Position numbers and translations under genes: made by a program
Shown: in pieces, positions 40,844-53,156 of the stretch
How the letters are laid out: every line of letters starts with the position of its first letter
Position numbering within the stretch: the stretch's first letter is position 1
The notes under the pieces: generated by a model
Told to the model about the DNA's origin: nothing
What the model saw: only the letters and a program-made list of their open reading frames with translations
The model's database searches: none
Assembly (NCBI RefSeq): GCF_028747805.1
Contig: NZ_CP114887.1
Span: 3,931,001-3,995,000 of the forward strand
Reading direction: 5' to 3'
Source of the DNA: Solibacillus daqui
Lineage (GTDB): Bacteria > Bacillota > Bacilli > Bacillales_A > Planococcaceae
Length of the DNA stretch: 64,000 nt

Positions 40844-42139
40844 TTATTTCATAAAGCCTTTATAATGACGTTTCACTAGTTGAGACTCTAACTGTTTCAT
40901 CGTTTCTAACGCTACACCAACTACGATAATCATACTTGTTCCCCCGATTTGAGCCGAAGCTGGCAGGTTCATAAAGTTAATGAATAATATTGGCATAACC
41001 GAAATAACTACTAAGAAAATAGCTCCAACAAATGTTAATCGATAAAGTACTTTTGTTAAATAAGCTTGAGTGTCATTACCTGGGCGAATACCCGGGATAT
41101 ACGCACCTTGCTTTTTCAAGTTGTCCGCTACATTTTCTGGGTTCACTTGAATGAACGCATAGAAATATGTAAACGCAACGATTAATGTAACATAGATTAA
41201 CATCCCAACAGGTTTTGTATAATCAAATGTGTTCGTAATGAACGCTGTTACATTATTATCGCCAAAGAACGTTGCTAAAGTTTGTGGTGTTACGATAAAC
41301 GCTACCGCGAAGATTACCGGAATAACCCCTGCAGCATTTACTTTTAACGGTAAGTGCGTTTGTTGAGCACCAATTTTAGGTGAGTTCCCTGCAACTCGTT
41401 TTGCATATTGAATTGGGATTTTACGCAACGCTTGTTGGATGTAAATAACCCCTACAATAACTGCAAGTAGCACTAAAACTAATAAAGCTAAGATTGCGAT
41501 GTTAATGAATAACTGCTCTCCTGCTCCTTCAATTTGTTGTGCATAAATTTGGTTTACTACATTAGGCATCGCAGCAACGATACCAGCGAAGATAATGATT
41601 GAAATACCATTACCAACACCATGTGCAGTAATTTGTTCAGATAACCAAAGTAAGAAAGCTGTACCTGCTGTTAACACAACAGCAATCGTTAAGTACGATT
41701 GAATACTAGTATCTGTAATCAATGATCCACCGTAGAACTGGTTGAAACCAAAGCTCATTGCAAAAGATTGAATAAAGGCTAATACAATCGTGAAGTAACG
41801 TGTGAATTGAGCAAGTTTGCGTCGCCCAACATCACCTTGTTTCGCCCATTCTGAAAACTTAGGCACGACATCCATTTGTAATAACTGAACAATGATTGAG
41901 GCTGTGATATAAGGCATAATCCCCATCGCAAAGATCGAGAAGTTTGCTAATGCACCACCGCCAAACGTATTAAGGAAACCAACTAAGTTAAACTCATCAG
42001 TTGCCTTTAATACATTAGCGTCAACGTTTGGTACCGGGATAAATGTCCCGATACGATAAACGATTAACATTAATAGTGTAAAGATGATTTTATTTCGTAT
42101 ATCTCGAACGCGCATAAAGTTAGAGATCGTCTGAAACAT
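40844..42139 (-). CDS. secY: Protein translocase channel SecY
   Basis: Ten-segment membrane channel of the Sec pathway, 431 residues. Start [18 protein letters not shown]; conserved MGIMPYITASIIVQLLQ, KFSEWAKQG.GRRKLAQ and the cytosolic loop QQALRKIPIQYAKR. It overlaps rplO by one base (shared A), and adk follows after 60 bases. Confidence 0.99.
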   Translation of the reverse strand: MFQTISNFMRVRDIRNKIIFTLLMLIVYRIGTFIPVPNVDANVLKATDEFNLVGFLNTFGGGALANFSIFAMGIMPYITASIIVQLLQMDVVPKFSEWAKQGDVGRRKLAQFTRYFTIVLAFIQSFAMSFGFNQFYGGSLITDTSIQSYLTIAVVLTAGTAFLLWLSEQITAHGVGNGISIIIFAGIVAAMPNVVNQIYAQQIEGAGEQLFINIAILALLVLVLLAVIVGVIYIQQALRKIPIQYAKRVAGNSPKIGAQQTHLPLKVNAAGVIPVIFAVAFIVTPQTLATFFGDNNVTAFITNTFDYTKPVGMLIYVTLIVAFTYFYAFIQVNPENVADNLKKQGAYIPGIRPGNDTQAYLTKVLYRLTFVGAIFLVVISVMPILFINFMNLPASAQIGGTSMIIVVGVALETMKQLESQLVKRHYKGFMK

Positions 42140-42579
42140 TAGATCACCTCAGTAGTTCCGCCAGCGTTCTCAATTGCTTCTTTAGCAGAAGCTGAGAATT
42201 TGTGAGCTTTAACTGTAAGCTTAACGTTTACAGTACCATGACCTAGAATTTTGATTCCAGCTTTTTCATTGCTCACGATACCAGTTTCTAATAATAATGC
42301 AGGTGTTACTTCTGCACCATCTTCAAAACGGTTTAATGCATCAAGGTTAACGATAGCGTATTCTTTACGGTTAATGTTCGTAAAGCCACGTTTAGGTAAA
42401 CGACGGAATAGTGGGTTTTGACCCCCCTCAAATCCTGGGCGAACGCCGCCGCCAGAACGAGCGTTTTGACCTTTATGACCTTTACCAGAAGTTTTACCGT
42501 TACCAGAACCGATACCACGACCAACGCGGTTACGTACTTTACGTGAACCTTCTGCTGGTTTTAACTCATGAAGTTTCAT
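42139..42579 (-). CDS. rplO: Ribosomal protein L15
   Basis: 50S assembly protein of 146 residues. [22 protein letters not shown] begins a long basic Gly-rich extension ([21 protein letters not shown]) that penetrates 23S rRNA; the C-terminal globular domain ends [15 protein letters not shown] before ATG 42579. Confidence 0.98.
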   Translation of the reverse strand: MKLHELKPAEGSRKVRNRVGRGIGSGNGKTSGKGHKGQNARSGGGVRPGFEGGQNPLFRRLPKRGFTNINRKEYAIVNLDALNRFEDGAEVTPALLLETGIVSNEKAGIKILGHGTVNVKLTVKAHKFSASAKEAIENAGGTTEVI

Positions 42580-42613
42580 ATGGGTGGCACCTCCTTGTTC
42601 GTATATATTGAAA

Positions 42614-42793
42614 TTAAATTTCTTTTACAGTAACTAAGTGAGCTACTTTTGTAATCATACCACGGATTGCAGCGTTATCAGCTTGTTCCACAGTTTGGTT
42701 TAATTTACGTAATCCTAATGCCTCAACAACTTTACGTTGGTTTGGTTTAGTACCGATCACAGATTTAGTAAGGGTGATTTGTAATTTAGCCAT
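42614..42793 (-). CDS. rpmD: Ribosomal protein L30
   Basis: 59-residue 50S protein. [20 protein letters not shown], then [19 protein letters not shown] and [18 protein letters not shown] 42793 with GGGGG upstream. It lies between rpsE and rplO, the usual place. Confidence 0.97.
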   Translation of the reverse strand: MAKLQITLTKSVIGTKPNQRKVVEALGLRKLNQTVEQADNAAIRGMITKVAHLVTVKEI

Positions 42794-42806
42794 TATAATT
42801 CCCCCC

Positions 42807-43307
42807 TTATCCTAATAACTCTTCCACTGATTTACCGCGTAGTTTTGCTACATCCTCTGCGCGTTTTAATTCAGTTAAACCTGCTACAGTTGCACGCACC
42901 ATGTTGATTGGTGTGTTTGAACCAAGAGATTTTGAAAGAATATCAGTAATACCAGCTAGTTCTAGTACCGCACGTACTGGACCACCAGCGATAACCCCTG
43001 TACCAGGAGCAGCAGGTTTGATTAAGATTGAACCTGCACCGAAGCGACCTTGCACTAAGTGTGGAGTAGTTCCACCCACGCGTGGTACTTCGATTAAGTT
43101 TTTCTTCGCGTCTTCAACAGCTTTGCGGATTGCGTCTGGAACCTCTTGAGCTTTACCAGTACCGAAACCTACATGACCATTTTTATCTCCTACTACTACT
43201 AGAGCAGTGAAGCGGAAGCGACGACCACCTTTAACAACTTTAGCAACACGGTTGATTGTTACAACGCGTTCTTCAAGTTCTAATTTGTTTGCGTCAATGC
43301 GACTCAT
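42807..43307 (-). CDS. rpsE: Ribosomal protein S5
   Basis: 30S protein at the mRNA entry, important for decoding accuracy, 166 residues. The double-stranded-RNA-binding-like N-terminal half has [30 protein letters not shown], the region where spectinomycin resistance arises (here wild-type-like VKGG). C-terminal half [26 protein letters not shown] before ATG 43307. Confidence 0.98.
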   Translation of the reverse strand: MSRIDANKLELEERVVTINRVAKVVKGGRRFRFTALVVVGDKNGHVGFGTGKAQEVPDAIRKAVEDAKKNLIEVPRVGGTTPHLVQGRFGAGSILIKPAAPGTGVIAGGPVRAVLELAGITDILSKSLGSNTPINMVRATVAGLTELKRAEDVAKLRGKSVEELLG

Positions 43308-43328
43308 GAAGTATGTCCCTCCTTCTTA

Positions 43329-43688
43329 TTAAAATTCTAAGCCGTTTTCACGTGCAGCTTCTGCTAAAGCTTTCACACGTCCATGATATAAGTAACCGCT
43401 ACGGTCAAATACTACAGTTGTAATATTTTTTTCAGCAGCGCGTTTAGCGATTGTTTCACCGATTTTAGCTGCAGCTTCTACGTTTGAGCCCATACCTTCG
43501 AAAACTTTTTCTTGAGTATTAGCAGAAACTAAAGTTACGCCAGCTACGTCATCGATTAATTGTGCATAGATGTTCTTGTTAGAACGGAATACGTTTAAAC
43601 GTGGACGTTGTGCAGTACCCGAAATTTTAGAACGAACACGCCCATGACGTTTTTTACGAACTTGATTTTTATCTTGTTTCGTAATCAC
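43329..43688 (-). CDS. rplR: Ribosomal protein L18
   Basis: 50S protein that binds 5S rRNA, 119 residues. The start is GTG 43688: AAAGGAG lies eight bases before it, and the product begins ITKQDKN like Bacillus L18; the ATG 43706 further up lies in that ribosome site. Motifs [20 protein letters not shown] and [26 protein letters not shown]. Confidence 0.97.
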   Translation of the reverse strand: MITKQDKNQVRKKRHGRVRSKISGTAQRPRLNVFRSNKNIYAQLIDDVAGVTLVSANTQEKVFEGMGSNVEAAAKIGETIAKRAAEKNITTVVFDRSGYLYHGRVKALAEAARENGLEF

Positions 43689-43729
43689 AGTGGTCACTCC
43701 TTTCATATATTAATGCGACTTAAGCCGCA

Positions 43730-44269
43730 TTATTTACCTGTTTTACCTTCTTTACGGCGAACGATTTCACCTTCGTAACGAATACCTTTACCTTTGTACG
43801 GCTCTGGTGGACGTACGTCGCGGATGTTAGATGCTAAAGCACCAACACGCTCTTTAGAAATACCTTTAACGATGATTTTCGTGTTTGAAGGAACTTCAAC
43901 CTCTAAACCTTGTTCAGGTGTAAACTCAACTGGGTGAGAGTAACCAACGTTTAATACAAGCTTGTTACCTTGTAATTGTGCACGGTAACCTACACCGATA
44001 AGTTCTAGAGTACGAGAGAAACCTTCAGAAACACCAGTTACCATGTTAGCTAATAACGCACGAGTTGTACCGTGGTTAGTACGGTGTTCTTTCGATTCAG
44101 AAGGGCGAACAACTGTAAGGATGTTGCCTTCTTGCTCGATTTTCATATCTTGATGGAATTGACGAGTTAATTCGCCTTTTGGACCTTTAACAGTAACAGT
44201 GTTTTCAGCTTTCACTTCAACTGTTACGCCAGCAGGAACCTCGATAATCTTTTTACCTACGCGAGACAT
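43730..44269 (-). CDS. rplF: Ribosomal protein L6
   Basis: 50S protein near the factor-binding site, two repeated alpha/beta domains, 179 residues. [42 protein letters not shown], and the C-terminal [16 protein letters not shown] motif. AACGGAGG before ATG 44269. Confidence 0.98.
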   Translation of the reverse strand: MSRVGKKIIEVPAGVTVEVKAENTVTVKGPKGELTRQFHQDMKIEQEGNILTVVRPSESKEHRTNHGTTRALLANMVTGVSEGFSRTLELIGVGYRAQLQGNKLVLNVGYSHPVEFTPEQGLEVEVPSNTKIIVKGISKERVGALASNIRDVRPPEPYKGKGIRYEGEIVRRKEGKTGK

Positions 44270-44300
44270 TTATGTTGCACCTCCGTTCTTTTCTTACTAA

Positions 44301-44699
44301 TTACCAAATGTATGCTAAGATTTCTCCGCCAACTTGTTTAGCGCGAGCTTCTTTGTCAGTTAATAAACCAGTTGAAGTTGATACTAAAGCGATACCAAGA
44401 CCGTTTAATACTTTAGGTACTTCGTTAGTTTTAGCATATACACGTAATCCTGGTTTAGAAATACGTTTTAAGCCAGTGATAACACGCTCGTTATCTTTAC
44501 CGTATTTTAAGAAGATACGGATGATACCTTGCTTGTTGTCTTCTACGTACTCAACGTCACGTACGAAACCTTCACGCTTTAAGATTTCAGCGATCTCTTT
44601 CTTTAAGTTAGAAGCAGGAACCTCTAACTTCTCGTGACGTACCATGTTTGCATTACGAATGCGTGTAAGCATATCTGCAATCGGATCTGTCATTGTCAT
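44301..44699 (-). CDS. rpsH: Ribosomal protein S8
   Basis: 30S assembly protein, 132 residues, and the known translational repressor of the spc operon in E. coli. [22 protein letters not shown] at the start; [26 protein letters not shown] at the end. AAGGAGG before ATG 44699. Confidence 0.98.
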   Translation of the reverse strand: MTMTDPIADMLTRIRNANMVRHEKLEVPASNLKKEIAEILKREGFVRDVEYVEDNKQGIIRIFLKYGKDNERVITGLKRISKPGLRVYAKTNEVPKVLNGLGIALVSTSTGLLTDKEARAKQVGGEILAYIW

Positions 44700-44728
44700 G
44701 AAATTTACCTCCTTCCCAAATTAGGGGA

Positions 44729-45476
<748 letters not shown>

Positions 45477-45504
45477 GTTTGTACCTCCCTTCTTATTTTT
45501 ACTA

Positions 45505-45813
45505 TTAGTCGATTACTACACCTGATTTTTTTGCAACACGAACTTTTTTGCCATCCTTGATCTCAAAACCTACACGAGTCGGCTCGCCAGATTTTGGATC
45601 GATAAGCATTACGTTCGAAACGTGGATTGCAGCTTCTTGAGATACAATACCACCTTGTGGGTTAAGTTGGTTAGGTTTAACGTGTTTCTTAACAATGTTT
45701 ACACCTTCAACAAGAACGCGGTCTTGTTTTGGGAAAGCAGCTAAGATAACGCCTTCTTTACCTTTATCTTTACCAGTAATTACCTTTACTTTATCGCCCT
45801 TTTTAACATGCAT
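45505..45813 (-). CDS. rplX: Ribosomal protein L24
   Basis: 50S assembly-initiator protein with a KOW motif, 102 residues. [21 protein letters not shown] at the start; [20 protein letters not shown]; tail [14 protein letters not shown] 45813 matches the family and has AAGGAGG 11 bases upstream; the 11 extra codons upstream were rejected. Confidence 0.97.
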   Translation of the reverse strand: MHVKKGDKVKVITGKDKGKEGVILAAFPKQDRVLVEGVNIVKKHVKPNQLNPQGGIVSQEAAIHVSNVMLIDPKSGEPTRVGFEIKDGKKVRVAKKSGVVID

Positions 45814-45850
45814 AATGTGTCGCACCTCCTTGATTGGTACTGTCATGAAA

Positions 45851-46219
45851 TTAAAGAACTTCTGGAGCTAGAGAAACGATTTTCATGAAGTTGCCATCAC
45901 GTAATTCACGTGCGACTGGTCCGAAAATACGAGTTCCGCGTGGTGATTTATCGTCTTTGATGATTACGCAAGCGTTCTCGTCAAATTTGATGTAAGTACC
46001 GTCTTTACGACGAGCACCTGATTTAGTGCGAACGATAACAGCCTTAACAACGTCACCTTTCTTGACAACGCCACCTGGTGTTGCTTTCTTAACTGTACAA
46101 ACGACGATATCGCCGATGTTAGCAGTTTTACGTCCAGAACCACCAAGTACTTTAATAGTTAAAACTTCACGTGCACCTGAGTTGTCAGCAACTTTCATAC
46201 GACTTTCTTGTTGGATCAC
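45851..46219 (-). CDS. rplN: Ribosomal protein L14
   Basis: 50S protein at the subunit interface, 122 residues. [56 protein letters not shown] and SLAPEVL at the end, all invariant blocks. GGGAGG before ATG 46219. Confidence 0.99.
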   Translation of the reverse strand: MIQQESRMKVADNSGAREVLTIKVLGGSGRKTANIGDIVVCTVKKATPGGVVKKGDVVKAVIVRTKSGARRKDGTYIKFDENACVIIKDDKSPRGTRIFGPVARELRDGNFMKIVSLAPEVL

Positions 46220-46265
46220 TTAGGTTACCTCCCTTCGGAAATATATTTTATTCCGAAATGTGTTA

Positions 46266-46529
46266 TTAAATAATAACCGCTTTTTCTACAACTTCAACTA
46301 AACGGAAGCGCTTAGTAGCTGATAGCGGGCGAGTTTCCATGATACGTACGATATCACCGATTTTCGCAGTGTTTTGCTCGTCATGAGCTTTATACTTTTT
46401 AGAGTATTTTACACGCTTGCCGTAAAGCTTATGCTTTTTGTGAGTTTCAACTAAAACAGTGATAGTTTTATCCATTTTGTCTGAAACAACACGGCCTGTG
46501 TAAACTTTGCGTTGATTACGCTCAGTCAT
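46266..46529 (-). CDS. rpsQ: Ribosomal protein S17
   Basis: 30S OB-fold assembly protein, 87 residues. [22 protein letters not shown], then [19 protein letters not shown] and [31 protein letters not shown] before ATG 46529. Confidence 0.98.
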   Translation of the reverse strand: MTERNQRKVYTGRVVSDKMDKTITVLVETHKKHKLYGKRVKYSKKYKAHDEQNTAKIGDIVRIMETRPLSATKRFRLVEVVEKAVII

Positions 46530-46547
46530 ACTTAAAACCCTCCTTTA

Positions 46548-47172
<625 letters not shown>

Positions 47173-47174
47173 AA

Positions 47175-47831
47175 TTATTTGCCTCCTTCCACAGAGTTCT
47201 TTTTAGTAGGAAGGACTTCACCACGGTAGATCCAAACTTTAACGCCTAGTTTACCGTAAGTTGTATCAGCTTCAGCATGTGCATAATCGATGTCAGCACG
47301 TAATGTATGAAGAGGTACAGTTCCTTCGCTATAGTGTTCAGCACGCGCGATGTCAGCGCCACCTAAACGACCAGATACTTGTGTTTTAATACCTTTTGCT
47401 CCAGCGCGCATTGTGCGTTGGATTGATTGTTTTTGAGCACGACGGAATGATACGCGGTTCTCAAGTTGACGAGCGATGTTTTCAGCTACTAATTTAGCGT
47501 CAAGATCAGCACGTTTGATTTCAATGATATTGATGTGAACACGTTTACCAGTTACATCAGATAAGTATTTACGTAAGTTTTCTACTTCCGTACCACCTTT
47601 ACCGATTACCATACCTGGTTTCGCAGTGTGAATTGTAATGTTCACGCGGCTTGCAGCGCGTTCGATTTCTACTTTAGATACAGATGCATCTTTAAGTTGA
47701 GTTTCGATATATTTACGAACTTTGATGTCTTCGTGTAAAAGATTAGCATAGTCTTTCTCAGCGAACCACTTTGATTCCCAGTCACGAATAACACCAACAC
47801 GTAGTCCTATTGGATGTACTTTTTGACCCAC
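47175..47831 (-). CDS. rpsC: Ribosomal protein S3
   Basis: 30S head protein at the mRNA entry, 218 residues. [22 protein letters not shown], the KH-domain loop [11 protein letters not shown], and [40 protein letters not shown] before ATG 47831, three bases after rplV. Confidence 0.98.
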   Translation of the reverse strand: MGQKVHPIGLRVGVIRDWESKWFAEKDYANLLHEDIKVRKYIETQLKDASVSKVEIERAASRVNITIHTAKPGMVIGKGGTEVENLRKYLSDVTGKRVHINIIEIKRADLDAKLVAENIARQLENRVSFRRAQKQSIQRTMRAGAKGIKTQVSGRLGGADIARAEHYSEGTVPLHTLRADIDYAHAEADTTYGKLGVKVWIYRGEVLPTKKNSVEGGK

Positions 47832-47834
47832 GGA

Positions 47835-48179
47835 TTAAACCTCCTTCTTCTCTGATACCACAATAGTAATGTGGCTTGTACGTTTATTGATTGCCGATGC
47901 ACGACCTTGTGCACGTGGACGGAAACGTTTTAATGTTGGACCTTCATCAACAAAGATTTCAGATACAACTAAGTTATTAATATCTAACTCATAGTTGTGT
48001 TCAGCGTTAGCAACTGCAGATTTTAATACTTTCTCAACGACTGGAGACGCCGCTTTTGGAGTATGACGTAAAATTGCAACTGCTTCACCAACCTGCTTGC
48101 CTCGAATTAAGTCTACTACTAGACGTACTTTACGAGGAGCGATACGAACTGTACGAGCGATAGCTTTAGCTTGTGTCAT
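47835..48179 (-). CDS. rplV: Ribosomal protein L22
   Basis: 50S protein lining the exit tunnel, 114 residues. [24 protein letters not shown], and the tunnel loop region [25 protein letters not shown], where macrolide-resistance changes occur elsewhere; nothing unusual is seen here. GGAGG before ATG 48179. Confidence 0.98.
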   Translation of the reverse strand: MTQAKAIARTVRIAPRKVRLVVDLIRGKQVGEAVAILRHTPKAASPVVEKVLKSAVANAEHNYELDINNLVVSEIFVDEGPTLKRFRPRAQGRASAINKRTSHITIVVSEKKEV

Positions 48180-48201
48180 TAGGATTTACCTCCTCTCAAA
48201 A

Positions 48202-48480
48202 TTAGCGTCGTGTTTTCTTGTCGTCTGCACCGTGGCCTTTGTAAGTACGAGTTGGTGCGAATTCACCAAGCTTGTGACCTACCATATCTTCTGTCACGTA
48301 TACAGGAACGTGTTTACGTCCATCATATACAGCGATTGTTAAACCGATGAAGTTCGGGAAAATAGTAGAACGGCGAGACCAAGTTTTGATAACTTGTTTT
48401 TTCTCAGAAGCCTCTTGCGCTTCCACTTTTTTCATTAAGTGGTCATCGACAAAAGGTCCTTTCTTTAAGCTGCGACCCAT
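48202..48480 (-). CDS. rpsS: Ribosomal protein S19
   Basis: 30S head protein, 92 residues. [42 protein letters not shown] and [20 protein letters not shown] before ATG 48480. It follows rplB by 60 bases. Confidence 0.98.
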   Translation of the reverse strand: MGRSLKKGPFVDDHLMKKVEAQEASEKKQVIKTWSRRSTIFPNFIGLTIAVYDGRKHVPVYVTEDMVGHKLGEFAPTRTYKGHGADDKKTRR

Positions 48481-48540
48481 TTTGGAACCTCCCTCCGTGA
48501 TACGACCACGGCTCTCGAAACGAACCGTAGTTTTACCACA

Positions 48541-49371
48541 TTATTTTTTACGTCCGCGAATAATAAATTTAGATGATTTATTTTTCTTGTTACGAGTTTT
48601 GTAACCAAGAGCTGGTTTGCCCCATGGTGTCATTGGAGATTTACGTCCGATTGGAGAACGTCCTTCACCACCACCGTGTGGGTGATCGTTAGGGTTCATT
48701 ACAGAACCACGTACAGTTGGGCGTTTACCTAACCAACGAGAACGACCTGCTTTACCGATGTTGATAAGTTCGTGTTGTTCGTTACCAACTTGACCGATTG
48801 TTGCACGGCAAGTAGCTAAGATTAAACGTACTTCACCAGATTGTAAGCGAACGATTACATATTTACCTTCACGACCTAATACTTGCGCAGAAGTACCAGC
48901 AGAACGTACTAATTGTCCACCTTTACCAGGTTTCATTTCGATGTTGTGGATAGTTGTACCCATTGGAATGTTTGCTAATGGTAATGCGTTACCTACTTTG
49001 ATATCCGCTTCTGGACCAGATACGATAGTTTGACCTACTTCTAATCCTTTTGGAGCTAAGATGTAACGTTTTTCACCGTCAGCATAGTTAATTAAAGCGA
49101 TATTCGCAGAACGGTTTGGATCGTACTCGATTGTAGCAACTCGTCCTGGAATGCCGTCTTTAAGACGTTTAAAATCGATAACACGGTATTGTTTCTTGTG
49201 ACCGCCACCGTGATGACGAACAGTAATTTTACCTTGGTTGTTACGACCAGCTTTGCGTTTAGTCGGTTCTAATAAAGACTTTTCAGGTTTATTAGTTGTG
49301 ATTTCAGCAAAGTCAGATGATGTCATGTTACGACGACCATTTGAGGTTGGCTTATACTTTTTAATCGCCAT
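48541..49371 (-). CDS. rplB: Ribosomal protein L2
   Basis: Large 50S protein essential for subunit association and peptidyl transfer, 276 residues. [36 protein letters not shown], and the conserved loop [29 protein letters not shown] (abridged) near residue 220. AAGGAGGG before ATG 49371. Confidence 0.99.
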   Translation of the reverse strand: MAIKKYKPTSNGRRNMTSSDFAEITTNKPEKSLLEPTKRKAGRNNQGKITVRHHGGGHKKQYRVIDFKRLKDGIPGRVATIEYDPNRSANIALINYADGEKRYILAPKGLEVGQTIVSGPEADIKVGNALPLANIPMGTTIHNIEMKPGKGGQLVRSAGTSAQVLGREGKYVIVRLQSGEVRLILATCRATIGQVGNEQHELINIGKAGRSRWLGKRPTVRGSVMNPNDHPHGGGEGRSPIGRKSPMTPWGKPALGYKTRNKKNKSSKFIIRGRKK

Positions 49372-49411
49372 TTGTTTTCCCTCCTTCTTAAAGGTTACTA
49401 TATATTAAAGA

Positions 49412-49696
49412 TTAGATTTCGAATAATTCGATTTCTTTTGAATCAGCAGTTAATTTAACAATTGCTTTACGGCGTTTGTTAGTGTAACCACCGAATTTAC
49501 CAACGCGTTTGAACTTACCTTTGTAGTTCATTACGTTTACTTTCTCAACTTTAACACCGAAGATTTCTTCAACAGCGTCTTTAACTTGAGTTTTGTTAGC
49601 GCGAGTGTCTACTTCAAAAGTATACTTTTTCTCTGCCATAATTTCTGAAGAACGCTCAGTAATGACTGGACGTTTTAAAATATCACGTGCTTCCAT
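49412..49696 (-). CDS. rplW: Ribosomal protein L23
   Basis: 50S exit-site protein, docking point for trigger factor and SRP, 94 residues. [39 protein letters not shown] and [20 protein letters not shown]. Its ATG shares one base with the rplD stop. Confidence 0.98.
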   Translation of the reverse strand: MEARDILKRPVITERSSEIMAEKKYTFEVDTRANKTQVKDAVEEIFGVKVEKVNVMNYKGKFKRVGKFGGYTNKRRKAIVKLTADSKEIELFEI

Positions 49697-50319
49697 TATC
49701 CAAGCACCTCCTCAACTTTTTTCACAGCGTCTTGTGTGAATACAACTTTATCGTGACCTAAAAGATCAAGAACGTTGATTCCAGAAGCTGTTAACACTGT
49801 AACACCAGGGATGTTACGAGCAGATAAAATAGCGTTTTCGTTAACTTCAGCAGTTACGAATAATGCTTTTTTGTTGATTTCTAATGCAGTTAATACTGCT
49901 TTGAAATCTTTAGTTTTTGGTGCATCGAAAGTTAATGCATCTAAAACTACAAAGTTTTGTTCTAACACTTTAGCTGATAAAGCTGATTTAAGAGCTAAGC
50001 GACGAACTTTCTTTGGTAACTTGTAAGCGTAGCTACGTGGAGTAGGACCGAATACAGTACCACCACCACGCCATTGTGGAGAGCGGATCGAACCTTGACG
50101 AGCACGACCAGTTCCTTTTTGACGCCATGGTTTACGACCACCACCAGCAACCTCAGAACGTGTTTTAACTTTGTGATTACCTTGACGTAGAGAAGCACGT
50201 TGAGCAACTACTGCGTCGAATAATACTGCTTCATTTGGCTCGATTCCGAAGATCGCATCGTTTAACTCGATTTCGCCTACTGAAGCACCTGTTTGACTAA
50301 GTACAGATACTTTTGTCAT
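49696..50319 (-). CDS. rplD: Ribosomal protein L4
   Basis: 50S protein, 207 residues, with a long tunnel-reaching loop ([30 protein letters not shown] region). In E. coli L4 also represses the S10 operon; B. subtilis is reported not to use that mechanism. AGGAGG before ATG 50319. Confidence 0.98.
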   Translation of the reverse strand: MTKVSVLSQTGASVGEIELNDAIFGIEPNEAVLFDAVVAQRASLRQGNHKVKTRSEVAGGGRKPWRQKGTGRARQGSIRSPQWRGGGTVFGPTPRSYAYKLPKKVRRLALKSALSAKVLEQNFVVLDALTFDAPKTKDFKAVLTALEINKKALFVTAEVNENAILSARNIPGVTVLTASGINVLDLLGHDKVVFTQDAVKKVEEVLG

Positions 50320-50345
50320 TCCTGTTTCCTCCTTTCTTCAGAGAA

Positions 50346-50975
50346 TTATTTAGATTTAATAGCAGTTTTAACTGTTACTAATGCTTTTTTAGAACCAGGA
50401 ACATTACCTTTAACTAATAATAGGTTACGCTCAACATCAACCTTAACGATTTCAAGGTTTTGGATTGTTACAACGTTCCCACCCATTTGACCAGGTAATT
50501 TCTTTTGTTTGAATACGCGGTTCGGAGCAACTGGACCCATTGAACCAGGACGACGGTGGTAACGAGAACCGTGGGCCATAGGACCACGAGATTGACCATG
50601 GCGTTTAATTACACCTTGGAAACCTTTACCTTTAGTAACACCAGTTACATCAATTACATCGCCTTCTGCGAAAATTTCTACCTTGACTTCTTGACCAACT
50701 TCGTAAGTTGCAGCGTCTAAGTTGCGGAACTCACGGATGAAGCGCTTAGGAGCAGTGTTTGCTTTTGCTACGTGACCTTGTTCTGGTTTGTTAGAAAGCT
50801 TAACGCGCTTGTCTTCAAAACCAACTTGGATCGCTTCGTAACCATCAGTTTCAACAGTTTTCTTTTGTAAAACTACGTTTGGAGTAGCTTCAATTACTGT
50901 TACTGGGATAAGATCTCCGTTTTCAGCGAAAACTTGAGTCATACCAATTTTTCTACCTAAGATTCCTTTAGTCAT
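50346..50975 (-). CDS. rplC: Ribosomal protein L3
   Basis: 50S assembly-initiator protein, 209 residues. [21 protein letters not shown], and the finger [25 protein letters not shown] that reaches the peptidyl-transferase centre. AGGAGG before ATG 50975. Confidence 0.99.
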   Translation of the reverse strand: MTKGILGRKIGMTQVFAENGDLIPVTVIEATPNVVLQKKTVETDGYEAIQVGFEDKRVKLSNKPEQGHVAKANTAPKRFIREFRNLDAATYEVGQEVKVEIFAEGDVIDVTGVTKGKGFQGVIKRHGQSRGPMAHGSRYHRRPGSMGPVAPNRVFKQKKLPGQMGGNVVTIQNLEIVKVDVERNLLLVKGNVPGSKKALVTVKTAIKSK

Positions 50976-51026
50976 TTGTCACACCTCCTGTTAATTTTGA
51001 AAAATGTTTTATATTTGTTTTTACCA

Positions 51027-51659
<633 letters not shown>

Positions 51660-51669
51660 TCAATACACC

Positions 51670-51706
51670 AAAAAATCGTCACTTTCTTTTTCTAGAAAGT
51701 GACGAC
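51670..51706 (-). terminator. Terminator of the yuiF-like gene
   Basis: A perfect 12-bp stem TCGTCACTTTCT/AGAAAGTGACGA (51676-51687, 51694-51705), followed on the minus strand by TTTTTT. Confidence 0.9.
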
Positions 51707-51710
51707 ATTA

Positions 51711-53030
51711 TTATAGGAAGAAAACCACTGCTATCCAACCGAAAATGATTTGTGGAATGTTATAGAAAATAAAAGTTGGTACACATGTATCCCAAATATG
51801 ATTATGCTGTCCATCAACATTTAATCCAGCTGTTGGACCAAGTGTAGAATCAGATGCTGGTGAACCTGCATCACCAAGTACACCCGCTGTACCAATTAGA
51901 CAAATGATTGCTAATTCGCTTAAACCAAGCTCAATTGCAATTGGAACAAAGATTGCTGCGATAATGGGTATCGTTGCAAATGAAGAACCAATTCCCATTG
52001 TTACGATTAACCCAACGATTAACATTACGAGTACTGCAATGCTAACGCTCCCACCAAATAAATCCATCGCTCCAGCAACTAATGGTTCTACGTCTCCTGT
52101 CGCGTTAATAACCGACGAAAACCCATTTGCTGAAATCATAACAAATCCAACAAACGCCATCATACGCATTCCATCAGAAAGCACTTCATCGGCTTCCTTC
52201 ATTTTTAAAGCACCCGTTACATATAAAATAATAATCCCAACTAGCGAACCGATAATCATTGAATCTGTTGGAATTTGAACGGCTAACGACGCCACTAGCG
52301 CAAAAGCTGCAAATACTAAATCTCGTGTTTTTACTTCTTTATTTAAGTCATTTGATGTTTTTAATTCTACATTTTTATATTGGCGTGGTTTACGATATGC
52401 AATAAAGGCTCCTATAAGCCCTACAGCCATTCCTAACGCAACGATTGCCATTGCCTTTGGAACATCCTCCATTGTTACATCAAGCCCTGCTAGGCCCATT
52501 TGTGTCACAATAATGTCTTGATAAATTAAACCAAAGCCTGCTGGGATAAACATATACGGCATAACTAAACCAAATGTTAAAATAGATGCGATTAAGCGAC
52601 GATCAATTTGTAGCATATTCATTAATTTAATCATTGGCGGTACGATTAATGGAATAAACGCAATATGCACTGGAATTAAGTTCTGTGACATAATTGCCAG
52701 TGCTAACAACACAACGAAAATTAATCCCTTTGCAGCGCCTTTCTTTTGTGAGTCGCCGTCTTTTTGCACTAATTTTAAAATAGCCTTTACCAATACTTCT
52801 GGTACACCTGTCCGTGAAATTGCTAATGCAAATCCACCAAGTAGTGCATAGCTAAGTGCAATCGTTGCACCGCCACCAAGTCCGTCAACAAAGGAATCAA
52901 TTGTCTCCATAATATTTAAACCACCAGCAAGACCACCAACAATGGCCCCAACTGTTAAGGATAAAACGACATTAATACGCAGTAAGCTCAAAATAAGCAT
53001 GACTCCTACCGCTACTAAAACAGCATTCAT
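51711..53030 (-). CDS. YuiF-like transporter of the NhaC/ion-transporter superfamily
   Basis: 439-residue integral membrane protein with about 11-12 hydrophobic segments. Gly-rich pieces GGLAGG, DGLGGGATIALSYALLGGFALA and GSPASDSTLGPTAG are typical of the YuiF family (442 residues in B. subtilis), annotated variously as Na+/H+ antiporter or amino-acid transporter. The substrate is unknown. ATG 53030 was chosen; GTG 53039 is possible and neither has a strong ribosome site. It is a single gene between the Bce-type operon and the S10 promoters. Confidence 0.85.
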   Translation of the reverse strand: MNAVLVAVGVMLILSLLRINVVLSLTVGAIVGGLAGGLNIMETIDSFVDGLGGGATIALSYALLGGFALAISRTGVPEVLVKAILKLVQKDGDSQKKGAAKGLIFVVLLALAIMSQNLIPVHIAFIPLIVPPMIKLMNMLQIDRRLIASILTFGLVMPYMFIPAGFGLIYQDIIVTQMGLAGLDVTMEDVPKAMAIVALGMAVGLIGAFIAYRKPRQYKNVELKTSNDLNKEVKTRDLVFAAFALVASLAVQIPTDSMIIGSLVGIIILYVTGALKMKEADEVLSDGMRMMAFVGFVMISANGFSSVINATGDVEPLVAGAMDLFGGSVSIAVLVMLIVGLIVTMGIGSSFATIPIIAAIFVPIAIELGLSELAIICLIGTAGVLGDAGSPASDSTLGPTAGLNVDGQHNHIWDTCVPTFIFYNIPQIIFGWIAVVFFL

Positions 53031-53114
53031 GTTATACACTTCACTTTCGTATGCTAAATTACTAATGTGTTAAAGTTACAAGAAAAATGCACGCCCGTCA
53101 ATGTATTCACAACA

Positions 53115-53150
53115 ATAAAAACCGTCAATCGAGGAAAAATTGACGGTTTC
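53115..53150 (-). terminator. Terminator of the Bce-type transporter genes
   Basis: AAACCGTCAAT/ATTGACGGTTT perfect 11-bp stem followed on the minus strand by TTATTG and further T. It lies just past the permease stop. Confidence 0.85.
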
Positions 53151-53156
53151 AAAGGT